The notes below the pieces were generated by a model that had not been told where the DNA came from, searched no databases, and worked only from the letters and a program-made list of their open reading frames with translations. Below are positions 44,601 through 60,740 of a stretch of DNA of 64,000 bases, piece after piece. The translations under genes and the position numbers were made by a program. Origin of the DNA: Datnioides undecimradiatus (Eukaryota; Chordata; Actinopteri; Lobotiformes; Datnioididae). Location: NCBI GenBank assembly GCA_008933995.1, contig WARS01000026.1, positions 8,939,001-9,003,000 of the forward strand, read 5' to 3'. Within the stretch, counting starts at the first letter, position 1; every line of letters begins with the position of its first letter.

Positions 44601-46189
44601 AATAAGATTTCCAAAGCTGGGGGTCAAAGGAAGTTGAAATCAATCAGGCGACACTACGATTCACACGTATGGTCTGAGTCAGAGTAGACAGAGCACAATC
44701 CAGACTCTGCACAAAGGATCTCAGCTTCATTTTAGGTGCATATGTGTTGATGCCTGCGTGCGTGCGTGAGTGTGAATAAATCTGCGTGAGTGTAGAAATG
44801 CATGTAAATGTTTACGTCTGTGTGTAGTCCAATGTGAATTGACACTCCAGACTCTTTGCCAGATAAAATACATCTGTCTGTACAGTTGTGCAACAACACA
44901 AAGCTACATTCACTATTCTTAAATGGAAACCCAGCTCTGAGTTCAGCACCATAAATAAACAACAAATATATACAAGATTTAAAGCTAAAATGGAAAGACT
45001 TTGAAAATGTTATTCTTCTGGGATTTCTGTTCCGGGAACACTGTTGTATCATTACTTTTGATTTATGTAATAGTAACATATGCATTTAGGAGCCAGTGTG
45101 ACCGAATTAACTGACTAAATAATAAGATTACCAGCCTCAACCTTAAGTTTAATAACATGAGAAACAAAACACTACTGATCAAACCAAAATGAGTAGGACT
45201 GAAGCTGCCAAACCACTGAGTTTTGTTGAATTAAGGGTGTGCTTGATTTCTTATGAATTTAAGTTGCTTTTTGTAAGAGGAAAAATGTGTATGTAACACA
45301 AAACTTACTCAGTCTTGCTTGAAAGAATGACTCTGGTGCAATTCTATATTTTTCCTCTTATTAACAAACCCAATTTAGAGCAAAGCACTAATTTAATCAT
45401 GTCTGTCTGACCTACTATATCTTGCTCCTTTGTGACGAGTCAATCAATTCACTGTTGCCTTTATGTCCTGCTGTTGTGTGTGTACATTTGGGAAACAACT
45501 CTTCTTTTAATCTTATGGTGAAAAAAAGTCACTATTGACTCCTGTTTGAGTAACATTTGCTGAAAACAAGTGCTGCAATGTTTTAGGAAAGCATTTAACC
45601 TTTTAAAAAAAATGAAACCATGTGAGACATTTTCACAGTTATATAAATCAGAAAGCCCTCAGAGACAAACTAGCACACTGTTGTTTGTAATCTTTTCCCT
45701 GGATTTACAGACAGTAAACAGAAAAACACAGGATAAAATCAGAGGGAGTCAGTTCTGCTGGGTGTTATGGAAACGTGTGATCAGATTTTGAATCTGACTC
45801 CTCCACACAAAATGGAGTCATAGGAAAATAACAGGTGTCATAAGCTCAGTTTTTATATGCCTTTTTTTTTTACATTTTTTTACGACATGTGAAAAATTCA
45901 CCAGGTCTTTCAAACTCTTGTGTGACTGAACGCACCAACCACACTCAGAAATCAAACCTAATCATGGGAGCAGAATATTGCAGCTCATGGTTAAACACTT
46001 AGCCTCCATCTGTTTCACATGAACATGTTTTAGTATTTCCACAATAGCAACTTATGCTTTTGCTTTTATGTGTTCTCAACCATAATGTTCTTTGGTACAT
46101 AGCAAAATGTGCCTAAAATAAAACAGCAGGGGTTTAAGTTATTGATAAATACTGTGTCAGTATCCCCACAACAGGCTGGAGGGCTGGCA

Positions 46190-46260
46190 TGGTGTAGCAC
46201 AATGAAAGAGCTAACCTGGCTCCACCCAAAGGTAACAAAACATTAAAATATATTAAATAA
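46190..46260 (+). repeat. Dispersed teleost repeat (AGCTAGCC family), copy 3 (partial)
   Basis: A short piece reads gagctaacctggctccaccc followed by aaaggtaacaaaacattaaa, the 5' core of the family seen at 3,400-3,640. Confidence 0.5.
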
Positions 46261-47615
46261 TAAAAAGTCAATGTTACTTTTTTCCATTTAGATTTTTGTA
46301 TGTGTTTAACAAGCAAGATATAACCTTTTAATAACAGACACAGACAGCTTTATATTAATAATAATGATAATACATTATTAATATATCGCTTTACGGAACA
46401 CTCAAAGACACTGGTATCAGCTTCTTATGTAAGTCTTGTGTATTAAGACCAAAATTTGCAAATGAATGAACTATTTCTTTAAAACGTCATTGGCTTGAGA
46501 CTTTAATGACAATAGATGAGTAAGAAAGCCACCATTCTGTTTTTCGTTGCTTGTACAATTTGCGATAAATGAGAATGGATGGATGGGAAAGAAATGAAAA
46601 AACATTTCCCAGTTATGAAACATCAATGTCTGTTGGTTTTGGAATGTGTGTGAGTAGCTGTTCAGGCTAGTTTCCAAGCTGAGTAGTTGTGTTGACTCAT
46701 ACTGAGACATTTTTGCAATGGTTTGAATGTACTGAAGATTAAATTCTGGTACCGAGACATCCATCCTCACCTCACTGCTTACTGTCAACAGATAAAATCC
46801 AAACCAGACAATTCATGGATGTGAGAGCAAGGAAGCATGGCACCCTCACTGTCATGGCTTTGTAGCCTGAGAAAACTTTCCCCACCAACTCAGAGAGCAC
46901 AAGACAAAAAGATGTGACAAGCGTGTCTAATGAATATATGTGTTTTCATTGTTCTGTTATCTTCAAGCCTGTTCTACCTGCAAAGTAAGCAGAAGCAACT
47001 TTATAGAGTCAGCCTTAAAATCACCCTGATGAGGCTTGTTTACGCCCAAAGAGTTTTGTAGTTCAGACACTTTAATGAGAAGCTTCACCCTGATACTAAA
47101 AATAAGACTTCGATTCTAATCTCTGACTTCCAGGGTCACAAAATTGAGCAGCTATTGCTATACATCATCATCAATAGAACTTTTCTTGCAACACATAAAG
47201 ACCATTCCTCAGTGTCTGGGATCACAAGCTGCACAGAAACTTGGAAAAGGATGATTTAATTTAGAAAATTACGACATTTTCTACTGTAACTGTTGGTTAC
47301 TAAAGATAGAGCAGCATTGTACACGAGCCGCTTCAGTTTAAGCTGAACACATGACTGCCACACATGAGATAAATGTGTATCTAATTGTTTTACCTTTTTT
47401 TCTCCCTAAAAATAGAGATATTATACACGGTTGTTAGTTAACAATGACAAATATTTCTGCGACTGCTCTGGTGCGGCTGATTTTATCTGCTACAGTCTCT
47501 GTTTTCAACTTCAGCCTCGACATTCACATGGTTACAAAATGCATTCGACAGACTTGAAGGGAAACAATGCAGTTCCTTAATGAAGTCAAATCAAATTCAA
47601 GCCCCAGTAAACAAG

Positions 47616-47621
47616 TTTATT
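47616..47621 (-). promoter_or_regulatory. Possible renin polyadenylation signal
   Basis: The minus strand reads AATAAA about 370 bases after the renin stop. Other A-rich stretches occur between, so the site is tentative. Confidence 0.4.
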
Positions 47622-47991
47622 CTTGTTATGTCAGTACAATACAGATATGAATTTCCGCTGTTGCTGTGTGATAATAATCAGCTTCAGAGTCAGAGTCAGA
47701 GTCTCACACACACAAACACAAACTTTGCATTTGCTGGTAAAAGCTTATAAATAAAAAAAACAGAAGGTATTCAGTGCAACTGTTAAAAAAATATTATATC
47801 AGAGAAAAACAGGATTTGCAAGAAATGGGAACCGATATTCCTAACTGTGCACTGTTCTTTACCATTTCATAAAACAGATGTGATCATATTTTATCATAAA
47901 AGGCAACTGAAGGGAGACTGGACAAAGAGGAGATAGCAGCAAAGATAGTGAAAAAGAAAACAGAGTGATGTGGCCAAGGTTTAACTTCCTG

Positions 47992-51633
<3,642 letters not shown>

Positions 51634-51679
51634 GGCGACTTCTCTGATAGCAAGAAAATACAGGCCAGTGATGAACGCT

Positions 51680-51688
51680 GTATATGCA
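51680..51688 (-). promoter_or_regulatory. TATA-like element of renin
   Basis: The minus strand reads GCATATACA 47-55 bases upstream of the renin ATG. This would place transcription start about 20-25 bases before the ATG, giving a very short 5' UTR. An AACGTCGA/TTCATAAA cluster lies 40-50 bases further upstream. Confidence 0.4.
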
Positions 51689-54600
51689 AAGTGGTGTTCC
51701 CTGGTTTTGTGAATGTACTCGACGTTTATGAAATCTGATCTAATCTTTTTTGAAGCTACTTCTCCTCTCTCTGTGCCTCCTGATCCCTCTACTCTTTTTA
51801 TACTATGTCCTCTTCACTGCTCTCTCACCCATGGGCCACTGACTCCGGCTGGGAGCCTTCCTGGAGGTTACCACTTGAAAACAAGCTCTGCTTCTCTCCC
51901 CCAAACCACCAGCCACCCCTTCTACCCCTCCGCCTTGGTCACACAACCTCTCCTGTGATAAACAGGTCCCAGTGAGCGGTCTGAACTCTGACCTCTTAGA
52001 AAACATTGAAGACAGAAAGCAGGGGCACAGAGCTCCTGAGATTGCTGACGTTGGTATGACGGACACCTTGTCTGCCGGGCTGTGAGAAGCTTTAGAGGGA
52101 CTGAAAGATGCTCCGAGCTGTCGGGGCAGATTAGTTGCATGTTGCCTGCAAAACTCAATTATAAGTCACTTTAAATCTCAGCTGCTGCAGACTGTGCTCT
52201 GGAAACGGGCACTAAAAGACATTACTTTTCTCCTCTGTTGTCTGTCTATTGCTTTCACTAGATAGTGTTCTGGTTTTATAAAACATCTGATTTGATGAAA
52301 ATGTTTGAATTAAAGAACAGTTTGACTTTAAATGTTGATTGCAGTTTTTGTTGCAGTTGATAACATCTTGTCTGTTTTTCCCACACCCATTGGGCCCTTA
52401 TCTGTAAAACAGACACATCTGACACCACTCTGTGAACCCTCTACTTCTCTCTGCATGTAAAGTTCACTACAGCCTGTGCGCAACTTTGATTTTCACACAA
52501 ATAAGCTACAGGAGAAGGGCAATACACATCTGTAAGTTCAGTTCAAGGTCAGATAGGGATCTCTGGCAATAGAGATGGGGCCCATATTGAGTGTATTGTG
52601 CGATACAGGAGATTAGCACTGTGCTTTGTTTTCGTGCTGTACCTCTTGCTGCTGTGCTCAGACTTGACGATGCTTAACACGTAATCATTCTGGTTCTTAC
52701 TGGGTTTTCCACAGGGAGGATTCCCACAGTATCTGGTGTGTCAGGAAGGAGTGGTTCCATTGGTGCTGTACCGACCACCCAGTCAAGCAAGGAGGTATGT
52801 GAGGGTCCACGTCAGACGAAAGCTCAGAAAGCCAAAGTGGAGGTCAAAGGTTGGCTGCTTAGATACTCCCTGTGGGCAGAGTTTCCAGAAAATGATAGCA
52901 TGGTCACACACACCTTATAAAACCACTGATGACTTGCAACAATAACAAAAACAACAACAACAACAACACTGTTTAGCAGAAAAGATGTATTAATAATTTG
53001 TGCCAGTAATTTATAGCAGCAGCTAATGCTTCTTTGTTGATGTGAAAATACTGAAATTGTTTATCTGGTGTTTATCGACTTTACTGTTTTAATGTACTTA
53101 GGTTGCTCTCATTGCGTTAGTTGGTTAGTGTTAGTTTCTAGTGAAAAAGCCCCATTAACATCAACCTCGCTACATCCTCAACACCAAACTTCAGATAAAC
53201 ACAGAGAACGACCAGCTAATGAAACATCTTGAAACCTTCATCGGCTAAGGAAACCAAAGAGTGAACTAAAAGAGAGTGAATATTAGACATGTATTCGCTA
53301 CTTTGTCAGAAACACAACTCCAGATGAGTGATAATGTTCTCCATATAAACTTAAAAGTTGATGACATGTCAGTGTTGTGTTCACGATTTGTTTTCTGCTG
53401 CTCCCAAATGGTCAAAAAAGCTGGTTTAAAGGAGTAATAATAGATTTATTTGGACTCTTGGGGGCAGTAAAACAAGTTGGGCCTTTATCATAATTTAAAT
53501 TTGCTGTGTTAGCAAAAAGTGCTACATGTGTAAACAAAACTATTATACATCCAACAGACACAGCTGGGAACATCAGTATTTATCTGAAGGTGTGTTTCTT
53601 TATGAATGAATGAATCATATATTTTACAATTCTACAACAATTCTACAATGTTTGGCAGACTTTTTTCTCCAAAGTGAGGTACAACACAAGCAAATATCTA
53701 GATCTATTTACTCACCTTTGGTTGGTTGACCAACTCCAATACCAGAGAAAATATGTTTTTACTGCTCAGTGCTCCACTATGGTTACAGCCTGTCAGGTTG
53801 GTTTTGACAGATTATTTTGGGGACTGTCTCACAGACACTAAATGAATAACCAGAAGTCTCTTTCCCACATCGCCTGAGAGGGACCCCTGCGTCACGCCTG
53901 CCTGGCCTCCCACCTCTCCAGTGAGTTTACTTCACTGCTGGGCATGGGAAATGTAAAACCACCTCCTGGAAGATGATAAATTTAAGTTTGATATTTTTTG
54001 TGTGTTATTCATATTCCTTTGGAGGTCTACATATCAAGTCAAAACTTGAGCTGTAGAGAATTTTTCTCTCTTCAGTAATAGAGTGGTGATTTGAAATCGT
54101 GAAAAAAGTCTGTATTTGTAAAAAAGAAGGCTGGTTGAAAAAAGTCTGAGGCAGGCTTCATGTAAGAGGACCTAGTAGGGTTTAAGTTATCCATCAGGAT
54201 AAGAAAGATATGTAGCACAGCAGTGGTTGTTTGCAGGAAATGAGATTTGAGGGACGTTATCACTCAAACCCGACTCCCAAAGCCACAAAAGCTCAACCTT
54301 AAATCCCAACCAGCTGGCAAATGCCACAAAATGCTAAATGTATGTTTTCAGCTTATTTCTAAGACATTGCTTCTCACAATTTTAGTCTTCTTTAGAAAGA
54401 AGAGACGAACAATAATTTGGTTTCACTGATTTTATGCTCAGTTATGTTTTGGAATTTGAAGTCAATGAGCTCCAAATTAGAGATGACGAGGCTGCAATTC
54501 CATCTGGAGACAATATGTATGAAAATATGTGGGACTGTCCTCACAACAGGAGGTAAAAAATGTAGAAATAGAGACCAAAAGATGTAGTCAAAACACATTT

Positions 54601-54847
54601 TATGTGCATCGTATGATATCCTCCCCAAGAGCATTGTGAATGTTTTGATTTTTTGTTGGCTAGTTTATCATAATAAATCACTGTTTTTCACATGTTTGTG
54701 TTTCTTTTGGACCTTTTCAGAGGCGTAAATGTGATGGATTGCTCCTGACCAGCAGAGAGCAGTATTGCACTTAAAAATGCAGCAGGACAGACTGAGAAGA
54801 CTATATTTTACCTGAGCAAGTCATATGCTATTCTGAAGGAAAACATG

Positions 54848-54852
<5 letters not shown>
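51689..54852. other. Upstream flank of renin; no firm gene
   Basis: The renin promoter occupies the left end. One segment at 52,715-52,794 looks like an internal exon on the plus strand (acceptor ttttccacag, donor gtatgt), but I cannot place it in a gene. A short AAC-rich tract lies at about 52,945-52,970. No other coding or repeat signature is recognised. Confidence 0.45.
52945..52970. repeat. (AAC)n-rich tract
   Basis: Several AAC/ACA trinucleotides in a row, slightly interrupted. Confidence 0.7.

Positions 54853-54912
<60 letters not shown>
54853..54912. repeat. (GT)n(AT)n microsatellite at the 3' end of the LINE
   Basis: About 19 GT units pass straight into about 10 AT units, then an A-rich stretch and the LINE sequence. 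The same composite repeat occurs at the other end of the element. Confidence 0.9.
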
Positions 54913-56134
54913 TAAAAAAAAAATAAATTCCCATCTCGCCCTCCACGGGCGGTTCCTCCTCTGCAAGCTCGGGTCCTCTACCAGAGGCCTGGGAGCTTGA
55001 GGGTTCTGCGCAGTATCTTACATGTCCCTAGTATTGCTCTTTTCTGGACTGAGATGTCTGTTGTCTTTCCTGTGATCTGTTGTAGCCACTGCTCCAGTTT
55101 GGGGGTCACTGCTCCGAGTGCCCCGATCACCACAGGCACCACTGATGTCTTTACCTGCCAGGCTTTCTCCAGTTCTTCCTTCAGGCCTTGGTATTTCTCT
55201 AGCTTCTCATGTTCCTTCTTCCTGATGTTACCATCGCTTGGGATTGCGATGTCCACCACAACGGCTTTCTTCTGGGTCTTGTCCACCACTACAATGTCCG
55301 GTTGGTTAGCCATTACCATCTTATCAGTCTGTACCTGGAAGTCCCACAGGATCTTGGCACGCTCATTCTCTATCACCTTTGGAGGTGTTTCCCACTTGGA
55401 TCTGGGGACTTCCAGCCCAAACTCTGCACAGATGTTTCTGTACACTATGCCGGCCACCTGGTTATGGCGTTCCATGTATGCTTTTCCTGCCAGCATCTTA
55501 CATCCGTTATGTGCTGGACTGTTTCTGGGGCCTCTTTGCACAGCCTACACCTTGGGTCTTGCCTGGTGTGGTATATCTGGGCCTCTATCGCTCTTGTGTT
55601 CAGGGCCTGTTCCTGTGCTGCCATGATGAGCGCCTCAGTGCTGTCTTTCAGTCCAGCCCTCACTAGCCATTGGTAGGATTTCTCCATGTCAGCCACTTCT
55701 GATATCTGTCGGTGGTACATCCCATGCAGGGGTTTGTCCTCCCATGAAGGTTCCTCCTGGGTCCACTCGTCTGGTGTCCATTGCTTGAGACTTTCACTGA
55801 ACACTCCATCCAATGGGGCCATCTTTCTGATGTATTCCCGGATCTTGGATGTTTCATCCTGAATAGTGGCCCTGACGCTCACCAGTCCTCTGCCCCCTTC
55901 CTTTCGCTTAGTGTACAGTCTCTGGGTGCTGGACTTGGGGTGGAACCCTCCATGCATGGTAAGGAGCTTTCGTGTCTTGATATCCGTGGTCTGTACTTCA
56001 TCCTTTGGCCAATTTATTATCCCAGCAGGGTATCTGATTACTGGCAAGGCATAGCTGTTTATTGCCTGGACCTTGTTCTTGCCATTGAGCTGACTTTTCA
56101 GGACCTGCCTTACTCGTTGGAGGTATTTGGCTGT
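54913..56134 (-). mobile_element. 5'-truncated R4/Dong-like non-LTR retrotransposon with REL-type endonuclease
   Basis: Two overlapping minus-strand frames encode one protein tail: 56134-55445 (starting inside the RT connector, with NSYALPVIRYPAGIINWP) and 55541-54978 (ending RRTLKLPGLW). The end of the reverse-transcriptase region is followed by a CCHC finger (CRLC-x8-H, about 55,535) and a restriction-like endonuclease motif (QPDIVVVDKTQKKAVVVD, about 55,250-55,310). This layout is that of R4-clade elements such as Dong and Rex6. The frame breaks once at about 55,500-55,512, inside the finger, so the copy is dead, but otherwise the reading frame is long and well preserved, suggesting a fairly recent insertion. 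The N-terminal part and most of the reverse transcriptase are missing. After the stop there is a short 3' UTR and an A/T-rich end. Confidence 0.85.
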
Positions 56135-56317
<183 letters not shown>

Positions 56318-59300
56318 AATAATAATAAAGTGTCCCAGTAAGTCATGACAGCATGACAGTTAGCAAATATGCTATAATTTTAAAAATTCATATTTCGGTA
56401 ATATTTGAAATTCATTAAAAAAAAAGATAAAGTGTTTTTAAGCAGAAGAATAAACAATATATTTGAATTTAGCAAAGTGGTTATGATAAATACATAAACA
56501 GAACAAATTAAACAAGACAAGTAAAGGTAAGTTCAATTAAAAAAAACTATATGTATTTAAAAGAAATTATGTCTGCTGCACAGAAACACAGTAAAATAAA
56601 CCACATTCAGCCTTTGTAAATATATAAATATCATTGGTCATCTTACTAGTGATCAAATTTGATTCTATAAATAATAATAAAAGCACATTAAAAAGATAAT
56701 GATTCATATACAGTGAAGAAAGGTTAACAAATTTCTTCCTGGTGACACCAGCCCTATAGTTAGTCACATTACACTTCATGGTGACTATACGTCTGTGTGT
56801 AATCTCAGGCTTATCTATGACAGATAACGTGTGAGAATATCTGGATAGTGTCCTGTGGAGATGTGCTTCGATTCCAAGGGAAATCTATTAGGAAACAGGT
56901 GCTCTACAAAGACGGAAAACATCTGGTGAACACACGAGAAACCATGGCAACTGCGCTTGTTTTGCTGCTCTGTGTTTGCGACACAACAAAGTGTGTCAAT
57001 CCATCACCTGGACTCATGAATATTTAATAACAGCAGGCCGGCAGTCTCACAGTAATGTGCGCACGAATCACCTTATTACTATTAAGTAGCTCTGATTGGT
57101 ACTTGTTCGCCTCATGCATCTTGTTGACAAGCTGCATCATTTCCTATTCATTTATACAGTTTGCTCGTGCAGTGAATATACTTGTGTAACATACACGCTT
57201 GGCTGCGGTTCTCACTCTGCGAATATTCCCAGGAATCAAGGATTTAAAGGTTTATTTGTCACACACAGAGACAGTATGCTATGACTCATGGGCTGTGCCA
57301 TGAGATTTCTGAGGAAATATCTGAAGATATGCATTTAACAAGAATTTAAACATAAAAATTATGGCACATAAATCAATACTGAAATGTAATAATGTAATAT
57401 AATGTACAATGAGAGTGACACATGATTGCAAACAGATGATAAGTGTCTGGGGTTTTTTTTGTATTTGTGTGTGTGTGTGTGTGTTATTTTTGACTGCTAT
57501 GAGAGCATGTGTGTGTGTGTTAATGGTTCTGTGCACAGCATCACAAGATAAAGACACAAACTGCAGCCAGCTGATATAAAAGACACCCAGCAGTGGCGGC
57601 AGTGGAGCCAAAATGATTCAATAAATGAGAGAGAGCAAAGCCACAGTACAAAGCTTTGAGAAGCCAACTGTTTTTGTACTTCAAAGTCTGGCTAATATCA
57701 AAAACGAGGCCATTCGGGCTGCCGACAGTCAGAACATATTTCATGGCTTATGGAAAGATGCAGCAATTAAAAGCTTGTTGTGTTGCTTAAATGGTGGCTT
57801 CCTGTCAAATACAAGCACCATTTTGCCAACAGAAAACATTTTAATGTTTCACCAGTTGACTTAAAACATGCAGCTGATTTTTAATTCATAAACTGGAAAT
57901 AGAAATATAGCCTGCCTGAAAGTCTCTTACGTGTGGCCTCTTACATCTGATCTCCTACACATGTTAGACAGTTCAGCTAATAAATAAATGCTCACTGGAG
58001 ACCAAAGTTGAATGCAGTCGTCTTGTTTGAGTTTCCCTTATCTTAATTTACTTTTTATCATTATCCAAGAAGAGACATTCCCTATTGTAAAGCTGTGACA
58101 TTATAATTATTAGTTATTTTGGAGATTAAGATTTCACAAAACATATGAATAAAATGGAAACTATTAAGCACTGTCACAGATTAAACTTCCATGCTGTGTA
58201 TAAAGTGGTTATAATTAGCTCCAGCTCAACAAGCTACAACATTAAAATGCTTCTTACTTGCAACAGTATGCAACAATAACAATAACAATAATCTAGTACT
58301 ATAGTGTACAGAACACTGAACTGGCACACATTATGCTGATCATTGTTTTGTACATTTACTTTAGATTTGAATGCAGGACTTTTACTTTTAATTGATTATT
58401 TTTGCATCATGGTATTCAACATATACTCAAGTATAAGTTGAATATTTTCAGCTTCTTCTTCCCTACTCAAAAAAACCATAGATGCAGCTTTAAGATTATA
58501 GGGACTTTTTTTACATAACATAAATACATAAAATAGACCGACATATTACTTTGTAACATGTCACCTTTTAGTTAAAAAAATCAACAAAGTCCTTGGACAC
58601 CATAATTTCTTGTTGGCAAGTTGATTTAGGTTTAAAAACTCTTAACAGAGAGACCCTAAAACACCCAGATGTAAGTCTGAGCAGCAAAACCTTATTAATC
58701 AAGAATCAATGATCAACAGTTTGTGAGATCTTTGAGATCCACTGAAATAAATTCATTTAATGTACTAATGATTATTGCAAACATTTTAATATGTTTACCT
58801 TTGAGCAAAGTCATTAAAGAAATCTGTTAAGAGTTGCCTCCCTCGTTGTTGTGGTTACTTCCATCACATGACAGGATCGTGAGCACAGGATATCCTCATT
58901 AAAAAAAAAAAGGCATCCTCCTTCTAATTGCTACGCTTTGTGACTTCCTGGACAACAAGCATCCATATCCTCACACCCGCCAAACATCCTCTCTATCGTG
59001 TTCACAATAATGGGCTGACTCATCTCTGAAGACAGATCATGGAAACACCTCATTGTATCAGTTCTATTGTTGTCATCTTGTGTTGTCTCTGTGACCTTAT
59101 TTTCTTCACATTGTTGCATTTCCCGGAATTGCATCCTGATCTATGCAGCTAAAAATTCCCAAAGCCTCAAACAAATGATCATGTGCTGCACTTAAGGTTA
59201 TAATCACCATTAATCATCAAAAAAAAAACCCAACAACAACAGGAGGAACAGCTTTTTCAAAAAATGTGACATATGAAACTAAAGCCAGCAGCATGAAGAC

Positions 59301-59709
59301 CAGAAGAAAGCAGTCGGGTTATGTATTTATTTTGTTTAACCTATTAAAAGAACTTAGTGATAAAACAACAAGTCATCCTTTTGTGCTTTAGAGATGCTTT
59401 TCTTTGAACTTTTCCATCCTACAAAATAACATAAAGCAAACAAGGCAACATATTGCTCTAAATCAAAGAACAGTTAAACTGAGATTGACTGGACTTGTAG
59501 AAAAAAGTCCTGGAAAACCCATCTCTGATCCAGGAGGCTTCTTTAGTTCTGGTGGATTGGTTCTGTGGGTGTGGTCAGTGCTCATTAATGCTCTAACAAC
59601 CATGGCTGGGATGCTCCAGGCTGTCTCAGGGGTGGCTGTTGGAGACACTATGGTCAACCACAGTCACTGGAACGCTCCAGAGTTAGGCAACAATGGTTGT
59701 TAGTTGGAG

Positions 59710-59920
59710 TCACATCACATGAAGCTAAGTTAAGTCTCCTTGGGAGGGATGATAATGTTGCACCTAGTTGTTTCTTCCTGTATCCAGTCACTATGCTAAG
59801 CTATGCTAAGCTAAGGGCCTCCTGGATGTAGCTTCATCTTTAAGAGAGACATTATAGTCATCTAACCCTCAACAAAGACGCAAATATACTTCTTTCCAAA
59901 ATGACTGGTCCTTTAATGTT
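59710..59920 (+). repeat. Dispersed teleost repeat (GCTAAGCTAAG family), copy 4
   Basis: The plus strand reads ctatgctaagctatgctaag, then ggatgtagcttcatctttaa, gacattatagtcatctaacc and a tail caaaatgactggtcctttaa. This is the 3' half of the same family as at 3,400 and 17,740, with the typical final cctttaa. Confidence 0.6.
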
Positions 59921-60485
59921 TGTGAATAACACAAATTTGATTAAAAAAAACAAAAGACAAGATAAAATAGAGAAATATTTGGGGTGTGTAAGCTCCCATA
60001 AGAAGAAGAAGAAGCATTAATCTTGCACTCAGTTGAAGAATAAAGCAGTTATTAAGACACTTCAGCTGAGAGATCAGTTGAACAGAAAATGATTCGTATC
60101 AGTCTGATCCTCACATCTTTAAGGGCTTTTCATCTTATAAAACACACGCTGATACTCAACCTATTTTTAACTCAAAGATGATTTCTTTTAGGCAAGTTTG
60201 CTGAGTGTTATAATTTGTTTTTCTCCCCTTGGACCGCTGTTTATACAGTTTGACATTAGTAGGTGTTTTTGATATTTTCTTTGTCTGGACAGTATCACTC
60301 CCAGATTATTGACTATTTATAAGAAAAGGCATCTCTCTTCCAGCGTGCTAAATTATCTTTTTATACATGCACAGAAAAGGAAAATAATGAAGTAGTTATA
60401 CAATCATAACTTTAAGGTGTATTTCAACACATGATAACAGTTTATCAGGCCACAAAACAAATTGTTATTATTATAATTATTATTT

Positions 60486-60740
60486 TCTCTGTCTCTTTCT
60501 TTCTCTTTCCCCCCAACCGGTCAAGGCAGATGGCCGTCCACCTAGAGCCAGGATCTGCCCAAGGTTTCTGCCTGTTAAAAGGAAGTTTTTCTTGCCACTG
60601 TTGCCAAGTGCTTGCTCATAGTGGAACTGTTGGGTGTAATTAATAGTAATGAGTGTGGTCTACACCTGCTCTATTTGTAAAGTGCCCTGAGATGCCCTTG
60701 GTTGTGATTTGTCGCTGCATAAATAAAACTGAATTGATAA
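60486..60740 (+). repeat. Conserved teleost dispersed repeat (AAGGAAGTTTTTC ... AATAAA)
   Basis: The segment contains ccccaaccggtcaaggcaga, tggccgtccacctagagcca, cctgttaaaaggaagttttt, ttgccaagtgcttgctcata and ttgtgatttgtcgctgcata followed by aataaaactgaattga. I recognise this as a very common teleost repeat that often supplies a polyadenylation signal to host 3' UTRs. Its class is not certain to me. This copy is fairly well preserved. Confidence 0.7.

Larger units (their letters stand above)
43047..47991. other. Spacer between csf1 and renin
   Basis: No gene is recognised. The left end holds the csf1 5' UTR and promoter, and the right end the renin 3' UTR on the minus strand. Two degenerate repeats lie at about 44,450-44,600 and 46,190-46,260. 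The open frames on both strands are short and of random composition. Confidence 0.5.

Noticed and set aside
44732-45085. 117-codon minus-strand open frame
   Set aside because: The end is a low-complexity His/Thr stretch from a GTGTGCGT-type repeat; no domain is seen.
54997-55676. Plus-strand open frames of 95-209 codons
   Set aside because: They are shadows of the minus-strand LINE protein.
58931-59134. 67-codon minus-strand frame with several cysteines
   Set aside because: No signal peptide and no family match; likely chance.
59404-59703. 99-codon plus-strand frame
   Set aside because: No recognisable domain or splice partner; adjacent to a repeat copy. Kept as unexplained but unsupported.
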